NCBI RefSeq assembly: GCF_040689105.1 | Contig: NZ_JBFBVU010000014.1 | Coordinates: forward strand, 1 to 64,000 | Direction: 5' to 3' | From: Meridianimarinicoccus marinus | GTDB taxonomy: Bacteria > Pseudomonadota > Alphaproteobacteria > Rhodobacterales > Rhodobacteraceae | Length of the DNA: 64,000 nt | Shown here: positions 16,771-25,775 of the stretch, piece by piece | Numbering within the stretch: position 1 is the first letter of the stretch | Layout of the letters: each line of letters opens with the position of its first letter | Program-made: the position numbers and the translations under genes | Notes under the pieces: model-generated | Databases searched by the model: none | What the model was told of the DNA's origin: nothing | The model's input: only the letters and a program-made list of their open reading frames with translations

Positions 16771-18953
16771 CCCGGACCCCTGGCCGCTGGTTGTCGGCCC
16801 TTGTCCTTGCCATTGGCCTTGTCCTTGCGGCGCTTGCCCCGGCTAGGGCTGACACGCTTGCCTCCTTCCTGGCGGATCTTGCTCCCGGCGACCTTTACGA
16901 AGGGGCCGACGGTTTCGGAGCGATCCGGGACGATGTGCCCGTCGCGCCGGTGCTGAAGGGCGGCGAGACCGTCGCCTGGGCCTTTCTGACCTCGGATTTC
17001 GTGGGTACCACCGGCTATTCCGGCAAACCCATCCATGTGGTTGCGGCCATCGACCCCGACGCGGTGCTGACCGGCGTGCAACTGGTCAAACACTCTGAAC
17101 CCATCGTCCTGATCGGCATTCCCGACAGCAAGGTGAAGGCGCTGACCCAATCCTATGCCGGGCTGGACCTGAAGGCCGAAGCGGCCTCGGGCGGGTCATC
17201 GCATGACCTGGACATCATCTCGGGCGCGACGGTGACGATCATCGTGATCGACGATTCCATCGTGCGCGGCGGCATCAAGGTCGCGCGGCTGCTGGGGCTG
17301 GGCGGGCTGGCCGAGGAAGTCACCGGCCCCAAGCGCGCGCTGGACCCGGACATTACCGGCATCGATTCCTGGACCACCCTGTCGGGCGATGGATCGATCC
17401 GGCGCATGACGCTGGACGTGGGCCAGGTCAACGCGGCGTTTGCGGCCACCGGCGATGCGCGCGCCATCAAGCGCCCCGAAAAGGGCGCCGCCGAGGACAC
17501 CTTCATCGACATGAACATGGCGCTGGTCTCGGTGCCGTCGATCGGTCGGTCGCTGCTGGGGGACAATGAATACAACAACCTGACCGGCTGGCTGGAGGAG
17601 GGCGAACACGCCATCCTGGTGCTGGGGCGCGGCACCTATTCCTTCAAGGGATCGGGCTATGTGCGCGGCGGCATCTTCGACCGGATCCAGCTGATCCAGG
17701 GCGACACCTCGGTGCGGTTCTTCGACAAACAGCATCGCCGTTTGGGCGATCTGGCCACGACGGATGCGCCCAGTTTCACCGAGATGGACCTCTTCAAGAT
17801 CCCCGCCGACGCCGAGTTCGACCCGGCCGAGCCGTTCCGCCTGCAACTGCTGGTGCAACGGGCCGTGGGGGCGGTGGAAAAGACCTTTCTGACCTTCGAT
17901 CTGGGCTACAAGCTGCCCGAACGGTTCCTGCTGCCGCAGAAGGCGGCCCCGGTGCTGGAAGTCGCCGGTGAAGAAGCCGCCGCCAAGGCCGCGCTGTGGA
18001 AACGGATCTGGCGGGACAAGGCCGTCGAGATTGGCATCCTTGGCGTCATGCTGGCGGTGCTGACCGCGACCTTCTTCTTCCAGTTCCAGGCGACGATGAA
18101 CGCGCGCGTGTTCTACTGGTTCCGCATCGGCTATCTGACGATGACGCTGGTCTTCATCGGCTGGTACGCCAATGCGCAACTGTCGGTGGTCAACCTGATG
18201 GCGCTGGCCGGGCAGATGCGCGCCGGGTTCAGCTGGGATGCCTTCCTGATGGATCCGCTGGTCTTCATCCAGTGGTTCGCCGTCGCCGCCGCCCTGCTGT
18301 TCTGGGGCCGGGGCGCCTATTGCGGCTGGCTGTGCCCCTTCGGCGCGCTGCAAGAGCTGAGCAACCAGATCGCTCGCTATTTCAAGGTGCCGCAATGGGA
18401 ATTGCCCTGGGGCCTGAACGAGCGGCTCTGGCCGATCAAATACATGATCTTCCTGGGGCTGTTCGGCGTCTCGCTGGCGTCGATCCCGATGGCCGAGCAA
18501 CTGGCCGAGGTCGAGCCGTTCAAGACCGCGATCATCCTGAAATTCATGCGCGACTGGCCCTTCGTGGTCTTCGCCCTGCTGCTGCTGCTGGCCGGGCTGT
18601 TCGTCGAGCGGTTCTATTGCCGCTACATCTGCCCGCTGGGCGGCGCCCTGGCGATCCCGGCGCGGGTGCGCATGTTCAACTGGCTGCGCCGCTACAAGGA
18701 ATGCGGCAGCCCGTGCCAGACCTGCGCCAACGAATGCCCGGTGCAGGCCATCCATCCGACCGGCGAAATCAACCCGAACGAGTGCATCAACTGCCTGCAT
18801 TGCCAGGTTTTGTACCAGTCGGACAAGAAATGCCCCGTTGTCATCAAGAAGATGAAACGGCGCGCGAATGTTGGCACGCCGCTTGCCATGCCGCCGGCCG
18901 GCCATCCCAACGCAAAGAAGAACGAACCCAAAGGAGGGAAAGCCCATGTCTGA
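16761..18953 (+). CDS. nosR: NosR, FMN-binding and iron-sulfur membrane protein of N2O respiration
   Basis: NosR is needed for nosZ expression and for electron supply to N2O reductase. This 730-residue protein has a signal peptide (ends near ARAD), a periplasmic FMN-binding domain with the flavinylation-type SGATVT motif at about residue 160, and several transmembrane helices. Two membrane-loop cysteine motifs follow (YCGWLCPFGALQE and YCRYICPLGGALA), then a C-terminal ferredoxin domain (CGSPCQTCANECP and CINCLHCQVLYQ). The start at 16761 has GGGAGG five bases upstream; an in-frame start at 16707 would add residues before the signal peptide. It overlaps nosC by 10 bp and nosZ by 8 bp. Confidence 0.97.
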   Translation: MDVTRTPGRWLSALVLAIGLVLAALAPARADTLASFLADLAPGDLYEGADGFGAIRDDVPVAPVLKGGETVAWAFLTSDFVGTTGYSGKPIHVVAAIDPDAVLTGVQLVKHSEPIVLIGIPDSKVKALTQSYAGLDLKAEAASGGSSHDLDIISGATVTIIVIDDSIVRGGIKVARLLGLGGLAEEVTGPKRALDPDITGIDSWTTLSGDGSIRRMTLDVGQVNAAFAATGDARAIKRPEKGAAEDTFIDMNMALVSVPSIGRSLLGDNEYNNLTGWLEEGEHAILVLGRGTYSFKGSGYVRGGIFDRIQLIQGDTSVRFFDKQHRRLGDLATTDAPSFTEMDLFKIPADAEFDPAEPFRLQLLVQRAVGAVEKTFLTFDLGYKLPERFLLPQKAAPVLEVAGEEAAAKAALWKRIWRDKAVEIGILGVMLAVLTATFFFQFQATMNARVFYWFRIGYLTMTLVFIGWYANAQLSVVNLMALAGQMRAGFSWDAFLMDPLVFIQWFAVAAALLFWGRGAYCGWLCPFGALQELSNQIARYFKVPQWELPWGLNERLWPIKYMIFLGLFGVSLASIPMAEQLAEVEPFKTAIILKFMRDWPFVVFALLLLLAGLFVERFYCRYICPLGGALAIPARVRMFNWLRRYKECGSPCQTCANECPVQAIHPTGEINPNECINCLHCQVLYQSDKKCPVVIKKMKRRANVGTPLAMPPAGHPNAKKNEPKGGKAHV

Positions 18954-20856
18954 GAAAATGAAGCAACTGGCGATGACACGCCGGGGCATGCTGGGGGCCG
19001 CGGCCACCGGTGCCGCGCTGGCCACCACCGGTATCGGCGGCTCGGTCCTGACCGCGAAACCCGCCAAGGCCGCCGGCGGCAACGCCCATCTGGCACCCGG
19101 CGAGCTGGACGACTATTACGGCTTCTGGTCCTCGGGCCAGACCGGCGAGTTGCGCATTCTGGGCGTGCCGTCGATGCGCGAATTCATGCGCGTGCCGGTG
19201 TTCAACCGCTGCTCGGCCACCGGCTGGGGCCAGACCAACGAAAGCCTGAAGGTGCTGACCGAGGGGCTGACCGAGGACACCAAGGCCTATCTCGCCGCGC
19301 AGGGCAAGGTCACCTATGACAACGGCGACCTGCACCACCCGCACATGTCGTTCACCGATGGCACCTATGACGGCCGCTATCTGTTCATGAACGACAAGGC
19401 CAACACCCGCGTGGCGCGCGTGCGCTGCGACGTGATGAAATGCGACAAGATCATCGAGATCCCGAACGCGCATGACATCCACGGCATGCGCCCGCAGAAA
19501 TACCCGCGCACCGGCTATGTCTTCGCCAACGGCGAGCACGAGGCGCCGCTGGTCAACGACGGCCAGATCCTCGACAATCCCGAGGAATATGTGAACATCT
19601 TCACCGCCATCGACGGTGACACGATGGAGATCGCCTGGCAGGTGATCGTGTCGGGCAACCTCGACAACACCGACTGCGACTATCAGGGAAAATACGCCTA
19701 TTCGACCTCGTACAACTCGGAAATGGGCATGACCCTGGCCGAGATGACCGCCAACGAGATGGATCATGTGGTGGTCTTCAACCTGGCCGAGATCGAAGCC
19801 GGGGTTGCCGCTGGCGACTATCAGGAGTTGAACGGCGTCAAGGTTCTGGACGGCCGCAAGGGCCAGAACAAGAAGTACACCCGTTACATCCCGATCCCGA
19901 ACTCGCCGCACGGCATCAACACCGCGCCGGACGGCAAGCACGTCTGTATCAACGGCAAGTTGTCGCCGACCGTGTCGGTGATGGATGTGACCAAGCTGGA
20001 CGCGCTGTTCGAAGGTGACGCCGACCCGCGCTCGTGCATCGTGGCCGAGCCGCAGCTGGGCCTCGGGCCGCTTCACACCGCCTATGACGGTCAGGGCAAC
20101 GCCTTCACCACTCTGTTCCTGGACAGCCAGGTCGTGAAGTGGAACATCGAGGACGCGATCAAGCTGTACGCCGGCGAAGACGTGGACCCGATCCGCGAAA
20201 AGATCGACGTGCACTATCAGCCGGGCCACAACTCGACCTCCATGGGCGAAACCAAGGATGCCGATGGCAAATGGCTGGTCTCGATGAACAAGTTCTCGAA
20301 GGACCGGTTCATCAACGTCGGCCCGCTGAAGCCCGAGAACGAACAGCTGATCGACATCTCGGATGGCAGCATGACGCTGAAGCACGACGGCCCGACCTTC
20401 GCCGAGCCGCATGACAGCATCATCGTGCGCCGCGACATCGTGAACCCGGCCACCAACTGGCAGCGCGACGATCCCATGTGGGAAGACGCCCGCAAGCAGG
20501 CGGAGGCCGATGGCGTCGATCTGGACTGGGGTCACGAGGAAATCATCCGCGATGGCAACAAGGTGCGGGTCTACATGTCGTCGGTAGCGCCGGAATTCTC
20601 GATGGAGAAATTCACGGTCAAACAGGGCGACGAGGTGACCATCTATGTGACCAACATGGATGACATCGACGATCTGACCCACGGCTTCTGCCTGGCCAAC
20701 TTCGGGGTCGCCATGGAAGTCGGTCCGCAGGCCACCGCCTCGGTCACCTTCGTGGCCGAACGTCCTGGCGTGCACTGGTACTATTGCCAGTGGTTCTGCC
20801 ACGCGCTCCACATGGAGATGCGCGGCCGGATGTTCGTCGAACCGCGGGCGAGCTGA
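18946..20856 (+). CDS. nosZ: nitrous oxide reductase (clade I, Tat-exported)
   Basis: This 636-residue periplasmic multicopper enzyme reduces N2O to N2. A twin-arginine signal (TRRGMLG, residues 11-17) marks it as clade I NosZ, folded with copper before export. The seven-bladed propeller with the CuZ-site histidines follows (for example DLHHPHMSFTDG, DIHGMRP, SPHGINTAPDG and EPHDSI). The C-terminal cupredoxin domain carries the CuA ligands Cys614, Trp616, Cys618, His622 and Met625 in YYCQWFCHALHMEM, with the upstream His in DDLTHGFCL. AAAGGAGGG precedes the ATG. All metal-site motifs are intact, so it should be functional. Confidence 0.98.
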   Translation: MSEKMKQLAMTRRGMLGAAATGAALATTGIGGSVLTAKPAKAAGGNAHLAPGELDDYYGFWSSGQTGELRILGVPSMREFMRVPVFNRCSATGWGQTNESLKVLTEGLTEDTKAYLAAQGKVTYDNGDLHHPHMSFTDGTYDGRYLFMNDKANTRVARVRCDVMKCDKIIEIPNAHDIHGMRPQKYPRTGYVFANGEHEAPLVNDGQILDNPEEYVNIFTAIDGDTMEIAWQVIVSGNLDNTDCDYQGKYAYSTSYNSEMGMTLAEMTANEMDHVVVFNLAEIEAGVAAGDYQELNGVKVLDGRKGQNKKYTRYIPIPNSPHGINTAPDGKHVCINGKLSPTVSVMDVTKLDALFEGDADPRSCIVAEPQLGLGPLHTAYDGQGNAFTTLFLDSQVVKWNIEDAIKLYAGEDVDPIREKIDVHYQPGHNSTSMGETKDADGKWLVSMNKFSKDRFINVGPLKPENEQLIDISDGSMTLKHDGPTFAEPHDSIIVRRDIVNPATNWQRDDPMWEDARKQAEADGVDLDWGHEEIIRDGNKVRVYMSSVAPEFSMEKFTVKQGDEVTIYVTNMDDIDDLTHGFCLANFGVAMEVGPQATASVTFVAERPGVHWYYCQWFCHALHMEMRGRMFVEPRAS

Positions 20857-20859
20857 GCC

Positions 20860-22119
20860 ATGCGCGCGCTCTGGATTGCACTGGTCTGTCTTGCCACGCC
20901 GCTTTTCGCGGCCGAGTGGGATGTGCCGGTGCAGCCGGGCGCGATTGCCGAAACACTGAACCGGGCCGCCGAGGGCGACACGCTGCGCCTGCGGCCCGGC
21001 ACCTACACCGAAACTGTGGTTCTGGACCGCCCCGTCCGTCTTGAGGGGCAGGCGGGCACCGTCATCGACGGGCAGGGGCAGGGCAGCGTCATCACCGTGA
21101 CCGCGCCCGGCGTCTATGTCGGTGGCCTCAAGGTGGTAGGCTCCGGCTCCAGCCACGAAACCATCGATGCCGGGATCAAGCTGACCGAAGGCGCGGTGGG
21201 GGCCGAGATCCGCGACAACACGTTGATCGGCAATCTCTACGGCATCGACATTCACGGCGCGCGCGACGCCATGGTCGCGGGCAACCGGATCGTCGGGCGG
21301 CAAGATCGCCGCGTCAACGACCGGGGCAACGGCGTCTACGTCTGGAACGCGCCGGGGGCCGTGGTAGAGGGCAATGACATCCGGTTCGGCCGCGACGGCA
21401 TCTTTGTCAATTCCTCGAAGAAGAACGCCTTTCGCAACAACCTGTTCCGCGACCTGCGCTTCGCGGTGCACTACATGTACGCCAACAACTCCGAAGTGAC
21501 CGGCAACACCTCGATCGGCAATGATCTGGGCTATGCGGTGATGTTCTCGAAGCGTGTTAAGGTGGCCGACAACATCTCGATCGGCGACCGCGAGCATGGC
21601 GTGATGATGAACTACGCCAACAACAGCGAGATCACCGGCAACTACGTGCGCGGCACCAAGGAGAAATGCGCGTTTCTGTATAACTCCAACAAGAACATCT
21701 TCACCGGCAACCACTTCGAGGGCTGCGGCATCGGCATCCACTTCACCGCCGGATCGGACGGCAACCGCATCGTCGGAAACGCCTTCATCGGCAACCGGAC
21801 GCAGGTCAAATACGTCTCGTCCCGCTGGGTGGAATGGTCCGAGGACGGACACGGTAACTTCTGGAGCGATCTGGCCGCCTATGATCTGAACGCCGACGGC
21901 ATCGCAGATGTGCCCTTCCGTCCCAACGACAGCATGGATCATGTATTGTGGACGCAGCCAGCGGCAAAGCTGCTGCTGGGCTCGCCTGCGGTGCAACTGG
22001 TGCGCTGGTCGCAATCGGCCTTCCCGGCGCTGCTGCCCGGTGGCGTGATCGACAGTTATCCGTTGATGCAGCCGCCCGCGCTGACCACCAACGGCAAGGA
22101 GATTTCCCATGCCCCATGA
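20860..22119 (+). CDS. nosD: NosD, periplasmic right-handed beta-helix copper-assembly protein
   Basis: NosD works with the NosFY ABC transporter in building the CuZ sulfide-copper centre of NosZ in the periplasm. The 419-residue protein has a Sec signal (ends near LFAAEWDV) and repeated carbohydrate-binding/sugar-hydrolase (CASH) beta-helix turns, visible as recurring N-N-x-E-(V/I)-T-G-N and G-N-x-(F/I) units from about residue 100 to 310. The C terminus contains the family segment WVEWSEDGHGNFWSDLAAYD with the conserved YPLMQPP near the end. It begins three bases after nosZ and overlaps nosF by 11 bp. Confidence 0.96.
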   Translation: MRALWIALVCLATPLFAAEWDVPVQPGAIAETLNRAAEGDTLRLRPGTYTETVVLDRPVRLEGQAGTVIDGQGQGSVITVTAPGVYVGGLKVVGSGSSHETIDAGIKLTEGAVGAEIRDNTLIGNLYGIDIHGARDAMVAGNRIVGRQDRRVNDRGNGVYVWNAPGAVVEGNDIRFGRDGIFVNSSKKNAFRNNLFRDLRFAVHYMYANNSEVTGNTSIGNDLGYAVMFSKRVKVADNISIGDREHGVMMNYANNSEITGNYVRGTKEKCAFLYNSNKNIFTGNHFEGCGIGIHFTAGSDGNRIVGNAFIGNRTQVKYVSSRWVEWSEDGHGNFWSDLAAYDLNADGIADVPFRPNDSMDHVLWTQPAAKLLLGSPAVQLVRWSQSAFPALLPGGVIDSYPLMQPPALTTNGKEISHAP

Positions 22120-23008
22120 GGTCCTGAAAATCGACGGCCTCACCAAGCTGCGCAGCGGCCGCCCGGTGCTGCGCGACGTGTCGCTGTCGGTGGCCGCCGG
22201 CGAGCGCGTGGCGCTGCTGGGCCACAACGGCGCTGGCAAAAGCACGTTGATCAAGATCGCGCTGGGGCTTCTGTCGCCGGATGGCGGGTCCGTGCGGGTT
22301 GCCGGGGCGGTACCGGGCAGCGGGCCCGCGCGACTGGCCACCGCCTTTCTGCCCGAAGCCGTCAGCTTTCACGGTGCCCTGACCGGGCGCGAGCAGTTGT
22401 CGCTGTTAGCCCGTCTGGCGGGCACCGGCACCGGCCCGGTGGCAGGTCTGCTGGAGCGGGTCGGGCTGGCGGATGCCGCCGACCGCCGTATCCGCACTTA
22501 TTCCAAGGGGATGCGGCAACGGCTGGGGCTGGCGCAGGTGATGCTGGGCAAACCGGCGGTGGCGCTGCTGGACGAACCGACCAGCGGGCTGGACCCGATC
22601 TCGCGCCAGGATCTGTACGCGATCATCGACGAACTGGCGGCACAGGGGACGGCGGTGCTGATCGCCAGCCACGCGCTGACCGAGGTCGAGGCCCGCACCG
22701 ACCGCATCGCCATCCTGCGGCAGGGCGAACTGGTGGCCAATGACACCCTGCGCAATCTGTCGCGCCGGGCCGGGCTGCCGACGCGGTTGCGGATCGTGGT
22801 GCGCGGCGGGCTGGCCGACCAGATGGCCGCCGAAACCGGCGGCACCCGCGTCAACGGCGCTTCGGTGGACGTGGAATGCGGCCCCGACACCAAGATGGAG
22901 GCGCTGCGGCGCTTTGCCAGCATGCCGGACCGGGTCGAGGACATCGAGATGACACCGCCGGGACTGGAAGACCTGTACCGTCACTTTGCGCAGGAGGGCA
23001 AACAATGA
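22109..23008 (+). CDS. nosF: NosF, ABC transporter ATP-binding protein
   Basis: This 299-residue cytoplasmic ATPase is the partner of NosY in the NosDFY system that supports copper-sulfide centre assembly. It carries Walker A GHNGAGKST (about residue 38), the ABC signature YSKGMRQRLGLAQ, Walker B VALLDEPTSGLDP and the switch His in IASHALTEVE. A roughly 80-residue C-terminal extension after the ATPase core is typical of NosF. It overlaps nosD by 11 bp and nosY by 4 bp (ATGA), so it is translationally coupled. Confidence 0.96.
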   Translation: MPHEVLKIDGLTKLRSGRPVLRDVSLSVAAGERVALLGHNGAGKSTLIKIALGLLSPDGGSVRVAGAVPGSGPARLATAFLPEAVSFHGALTGREQLSLLARLAGTGTGPVAGLLERVGLADAADRRIRTYSKGMRQRLGLAQVMLGKPAVALLDEPTSGLDPISRQDLYAIIDELAAQGTAVLIASHALTEVEARTDRIAILRQGELVANDTLRNLSRRAGLPTRLRIVVRGGLADQMAAETGGTRVNGASVDVECGPDTKMEALRRFASMPDRVEDIEMTPPGLEDLYRHFAQEGKQ

Positions 23009-23829
23009 CCGCGCGCGTTCTGGCCGTGGCCCGTAGCGAGATGACCATCCTGCTGCGCAATCGCTGGCTGTTCCTGGCCACGCTCATCATGGTGCTGTTC
23101 GCGCTGGCCCTGACCTTTGCGGGCAGTGCGCCGACCGGGTCGCTGGGCGCGGATCGTCTGCTGGTTTCGGTGGCCTCGATGACCACCCTGTCGGTGTATC
23201 TGGCACCGCTGCTGGCCCTGATGATGAGCTTCGATGCCATCGCCGGGGATTCCGAACGCGGCACGCTGGCGCTGCTGCTGTCCTATCCCGCTGGGCGCGG
23301 CGAGATCCTGCTGGGCAAATACCTTGCACAACTGGCGGCACTGGCCTTCGCGCTGACCGTGGGGTTCGGCCTTGCCGGGGCCGCGGCGGGTCTGACCGGC
23401 GGCACCTCGCCGGAAAGCCTTGCAGCCCTGTTGCGGCTGATCGGCACCTCGATCCTGCTGGGCGGCGTGTTCCTGGCCTTCGGGCATTTCCTGTCCGCAC
23501 TTGCGGGCAGTCCCGCGGCGGCGGCGGGGGCGGCCGCGGCGCTGTGGCTGGTGTTCGTCGTGCTCTATGATCTGGGCCTGCTGGGCGCCGTGGTGCTGGA
23601 CAGCGGCGGCGTCTTCACCACCACCTTCTTCCCGTGGGTGATGGTGGCCAACCCGGCGGATGCTTTCCGGCTGTGGAACGTTGCGGCTTCGGAGGGGGTG
23701 GCGATGACCACCGGGATGACCGGGGTGGCGGGCAGCCTGCCGGCCTGGGCCGCGCCGCTGTCCATCGTACTGTGGCTGGGGATCACCTTCGGTCTGGCCT
23801 GGGCCGCGTTCCGGAGGCTGGAGCCATGA
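23005..23829 (+). CDS. nosY: NosY, ABC transporter membrane subunit
   Basis: This 274-residue permease has six hydrophobic segments and the ABC-2-type region GDSERGTLALLLSYPAGRGEILLGK, which is the cytoplasmic coupling element facing NosF. It ends near WAAFRRLEP. The ATG at 23005 overlaps the nosF stop in an ATGA and has CAGGAGGG nine bases upstream; a longer open frame upstream is inside nosF and is rejected. With NosD and NosF it forms the complex needed for CuZ maturation. Confidence 0.95.
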   Translation: MTARVLAVARSEMTILLRNRWLFLATLIMVLFALALTFAGSAPTGSLGADRLLVSVASMTTLSVYLAPLLALMMSFDAIAGDSERGTLALLLSYPAGRGEILLGKYLAQLAALAFALTVGFGLAGAAAGLTGGTSPESLAALLRLIGTSILLGGVFLAFGHFLSALAGSPAAAAGAAAALWLVFVVLYDLGLLGAVVLDSGGVFTTTFFPWVMVANPADAFRLWNVAASEGVAMTTGMTGVAGSLPAWAAPLSIVLWLGITFGLAWAAFRRLEP

Positions 23830-24344
23830 GAGCCGCCCCGATCCTGGCCCTGCTGCTGCTGTTGCCCGCCTGCCGCGAGGAGGTGGCCGAAGCGCCGCCC
23901 CCGGTGGCGATGACCGACGCCGCGCTGAGCCATTTCTGCCAGATGAATATCGCCGAACATGGCGGCCCCAAGGGGCAAATTCATCTTGAGGGGATGCCCG
24001 GCCCGCTGTTCTTCGCGCAGGTGCGCGATCTGGTGGCCTATCTGAAAAGCCCCGAACGCGATGCAAGGGTCACCGCCGTCTATGTCAGCGACATGGGGCG
24101 TGCGGCCAGTTGGGCGTTGCCCGGCGAGAACAACTGGACCGATGCCAATGCCGCCTTCTTCGTGGTGGATGCCGGGGTTGCCGGTGGCATGGGTGCCCCC
24201 GAGATCGTGCCCTTCGCCGCGCGCGACGGCGCCGAAGCCTTCGTTGCGCAATACGGCGGCGAGATTCATTCCCTCGACGACATTCCCGACCACGCGGCCA
24301 TCGGCCCGGTCGATCTTGACTCTGTTCTGGAGCACCCCTCATGA
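23826..24344 (+). CDS. nosL: NosL, copper-chaperone lipoprotein
   Basis: This is a 172-residue outer-periplasmic lipoprotein that delivers copper(I) to NosZ assembly. A lipobox signal (LLLLLPAC, Cys at residue 16) is present. The copper-binding region has Cys-x-Met in HFCQMNIAEHGGPKGQI, and the AAFFVVDAGVAGGMGAPEIVP segment with its Met is also typical. It overlaps nosY and nosX by 4 bp each. The length is normal for NosL and nothing appears broken. Confidence 0.95.
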   Translation: MRAAPILALLLLLPACREEVAEAPPPVAMTDAALSHFCQMNIAEHGGPKGQIHLEGMPGPLFFAQVRDLVAYLKSPERDARVTAVYVSDMGRAASWALPGENNWTDANAAFFVVDAGVAGGMGAPEIVPFAARDGAEAFVAQYGGEIHSLDDIPDHAAIGPVDLDSVLEHPS

Positions 24345-25276
24345 CCCCCATTCTGTCCCGCCGCCGATTTCTGGCCGTTTCCGCCGTGGCCGTGGCCCTG
24401 CCCGCCGCCGCCGCCCCCGCTGGTGCCCATGCCACCTGGCAGGGGATTGCCCTGGGCGCTCCGGCGTCGATGCGTCTGGAAGGCGTGACGCAAGATCAGG
24501 CCCGCGCGATCTTTGCCGAGGTCGAGGCGGAGTTGTCTCGACTGGAAGGCATTTTCAGCCTGTATCGCCACGACAGCGCGCTGGCGCGGCTGAACCGCGA
24601 CGGGATGCTGGCCGACCCGGCCGCCGACCTGTTGGAGGTGCTGAGCCTGAGCGCCAGCCTGAATCGCGCCACCGATGGGGCCTTCGATCCGACCGTGCAG
24701 TCGCTCTGGCAGGCGCTGGCCGAGGCGCAGGCCACCGGGCAGGGCAGAGATGCGGCTGCGCTGCACGCGGCTCGCGCCCGCACTGGATGGGCGCATCTGC
24801 GCTTTGATCCTGATGCGGTGTGTTTCACCCGTCCGGGCATGGCGCTGACCCTGAACGGGATCGCGCAGGGCTATATCACCGACCGGATTTCGGCGCTGCT
24901 GGCGGCACGCGGGTTCAGTGATACCGTGATCGACATGGGCGAGATCCGGGCGCGCGGCACCAAGGCCGGCGGTGCGCCCTGGACCGCCGGGATCGCGACG
25001 CCCGATGGCACAATCGTGCGCCGGATAACCCTTTCGGATCGCGCCCTTGCGACCTCGGCCCCGCTGGGAACGGTTCTGGACCCCGCGGGTCAGATCGGCC
25101 ATATCATTGACCCACGTACAGGCGGTTCGGTGGAAGGCCGCACCCTGATATCGGTGAGCGCGCGCACTGCTGCGCTGGCCGATGGTCTCTCGACGGCATG
25201 CTGCCTTCTGGAGCCCGAACTGATCAAGGTTGTGATCGGAGGTTTTCCCGATACCATCCTTGAGACCCTGATCTGA
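24341..25276 (+). CDS. nosX: NosX, ApbE-family FMN transferase
   Basis: This 311-residue ApbE-type flavin transferase attaches FMN to the periplasmic domain of NosR. A twin-arginine-like signal is present (LSRRRFLAVSAVAVALPAAA), followed by the ApbE core: LNRATDGAFDPTVQSLW, GIAQGYITDRISALLAARG (flavin and magnesium region) and IDMGEIRARG. GHIIDPRTG carries the conserved metal-binding His-Ile-Ile-Asp-Pro-Arg-Thr-Gly. DGLSTACCLLEP near the C terminus has Asp-Gly-x-Ser-Thr. It overlaps nosL by 4 bp; its partner SGATVT site is in NosR of the same operon. Confidence 0.95.
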   Translation: MTPILSRRRFLAVSAVAVALPAAAAPAGAHATWQGIALGAPASMRLEGVTQDQARAIFAEVEAELSRLEGIFSLYRHDSALARLNRDGMLADPAADLLEVLSLSASLNRATDGAFDPTVQSLWQALAEAQATGQGRDAAALHAARARTGWAHLRFDPDAVCFTRPGMALTLNGIAQGYITDRISALLAARGFSDTVIDMGEIRARGTKAGGAPWTAGIATPDGTIVRRITLSDRALATSAPLGTVLDPAGQIGHIIDPRTGGSVEGRTLISVSARTAALADGLSTACCLLEPELIKVVIGGFPDTILETLI

Positions 25277-25292
25277 AGCGAAAGGAATCGAA

Positions 25293-25676
25293 ATGAAATC
25301 AGGACTATTCTCTCTGGTCGCCGCGCTGGCCACCGCTGTTGCCTTGCCCGTGATGGCGGACGGCGACCCGGAAGCCGGTGAAAAGGTGTTCAAGAAATGC
25401 AAAGCCTGCCACGCGGTTGGCGCGGACGCAAAAAACAAGGTCGGCCCGCAGCTGAACGGCATCGTCGGCAATGCCGCCGGTCAGGTCGAAGGCTTCAAGT
25501 ACTCGGACAACCTGCTGGAACTGGCCGCGGAAGGCCTGACCTGGGACGAACCGACCCTGACCATCTATCTGGCGAAGCCCAAGGACCTGATCCCGAAAAC
25601 CAAGATGTCTTTCGCGGGTCTGCGCAAGGACGAAGAGATTCAGAACGTCATCGCGTATCTGCAGACATTCGAATAA
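25293..25676 (+). CDS. class I c-type cytochrome (cytochrome c2/c550-like)
   Basis: This 127-residue periplasmic cytochrome has a Sec signal (cleavage near PVMA-DGDPEA), one haem-binding CKACH motif at about residues 36-40 and the axial Met in IPKTKMSFAGLRK. This pattern is typical of alphaproteobacterial cytochrome c2/c550, which carries electrons from the bc1 complex to terminal reductases. It lies 16 bp after nosX with a strong terminator behind it, so it is the last gene of the nos operon and a good candidate for the dedicated electron donor to NosZ. Confidence 0.93.
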   Translation: MKSGLFSLVAALATAVALPVMADGDPEAGEKVFKKCKACHAVGADAKNKVGPQLNGIVGNAAGQVEGFKYSDNLLELAAEGLTWDEPTLTIYLAKPKDLIPKTKMSFAGLRKDEEIQNVIAYLQTFE

Positions 25677-25721
25677 CAATTTCCGAAGATCCGCACGATT
25701 CGCGGAATGGAATTGCGCAAG

Positions 25722-25749
25722 GTGCCCGGCTCAACAGCCGGGCACTTTT
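25722..25749 (+). terminator. rho-independent terminator of the nos operon
   Basis: The perfect ten-base arms GTGCCCGGCT and AGCCGGGCAC around CAAC are followed directly by TTTT, 45 bases after the cytochrome stop codon. It lies between the convergent nos operon and the GntR gene and may act in both directions. Confidence 0.9.
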
Positions 25750-25775
25750 CGTTTCGGCGGATGTTTGCCGAGGCC

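Noticed and set aside
18844..22341. very long open frame (over 1100 codons) on the minus strand opposite nosZ and nosD
   Set aside because: It is antisense to well-conserved nos genes, His/Val/Asp-rich as expected from the mirror of a GC-rich codon pattern, and has no domain.
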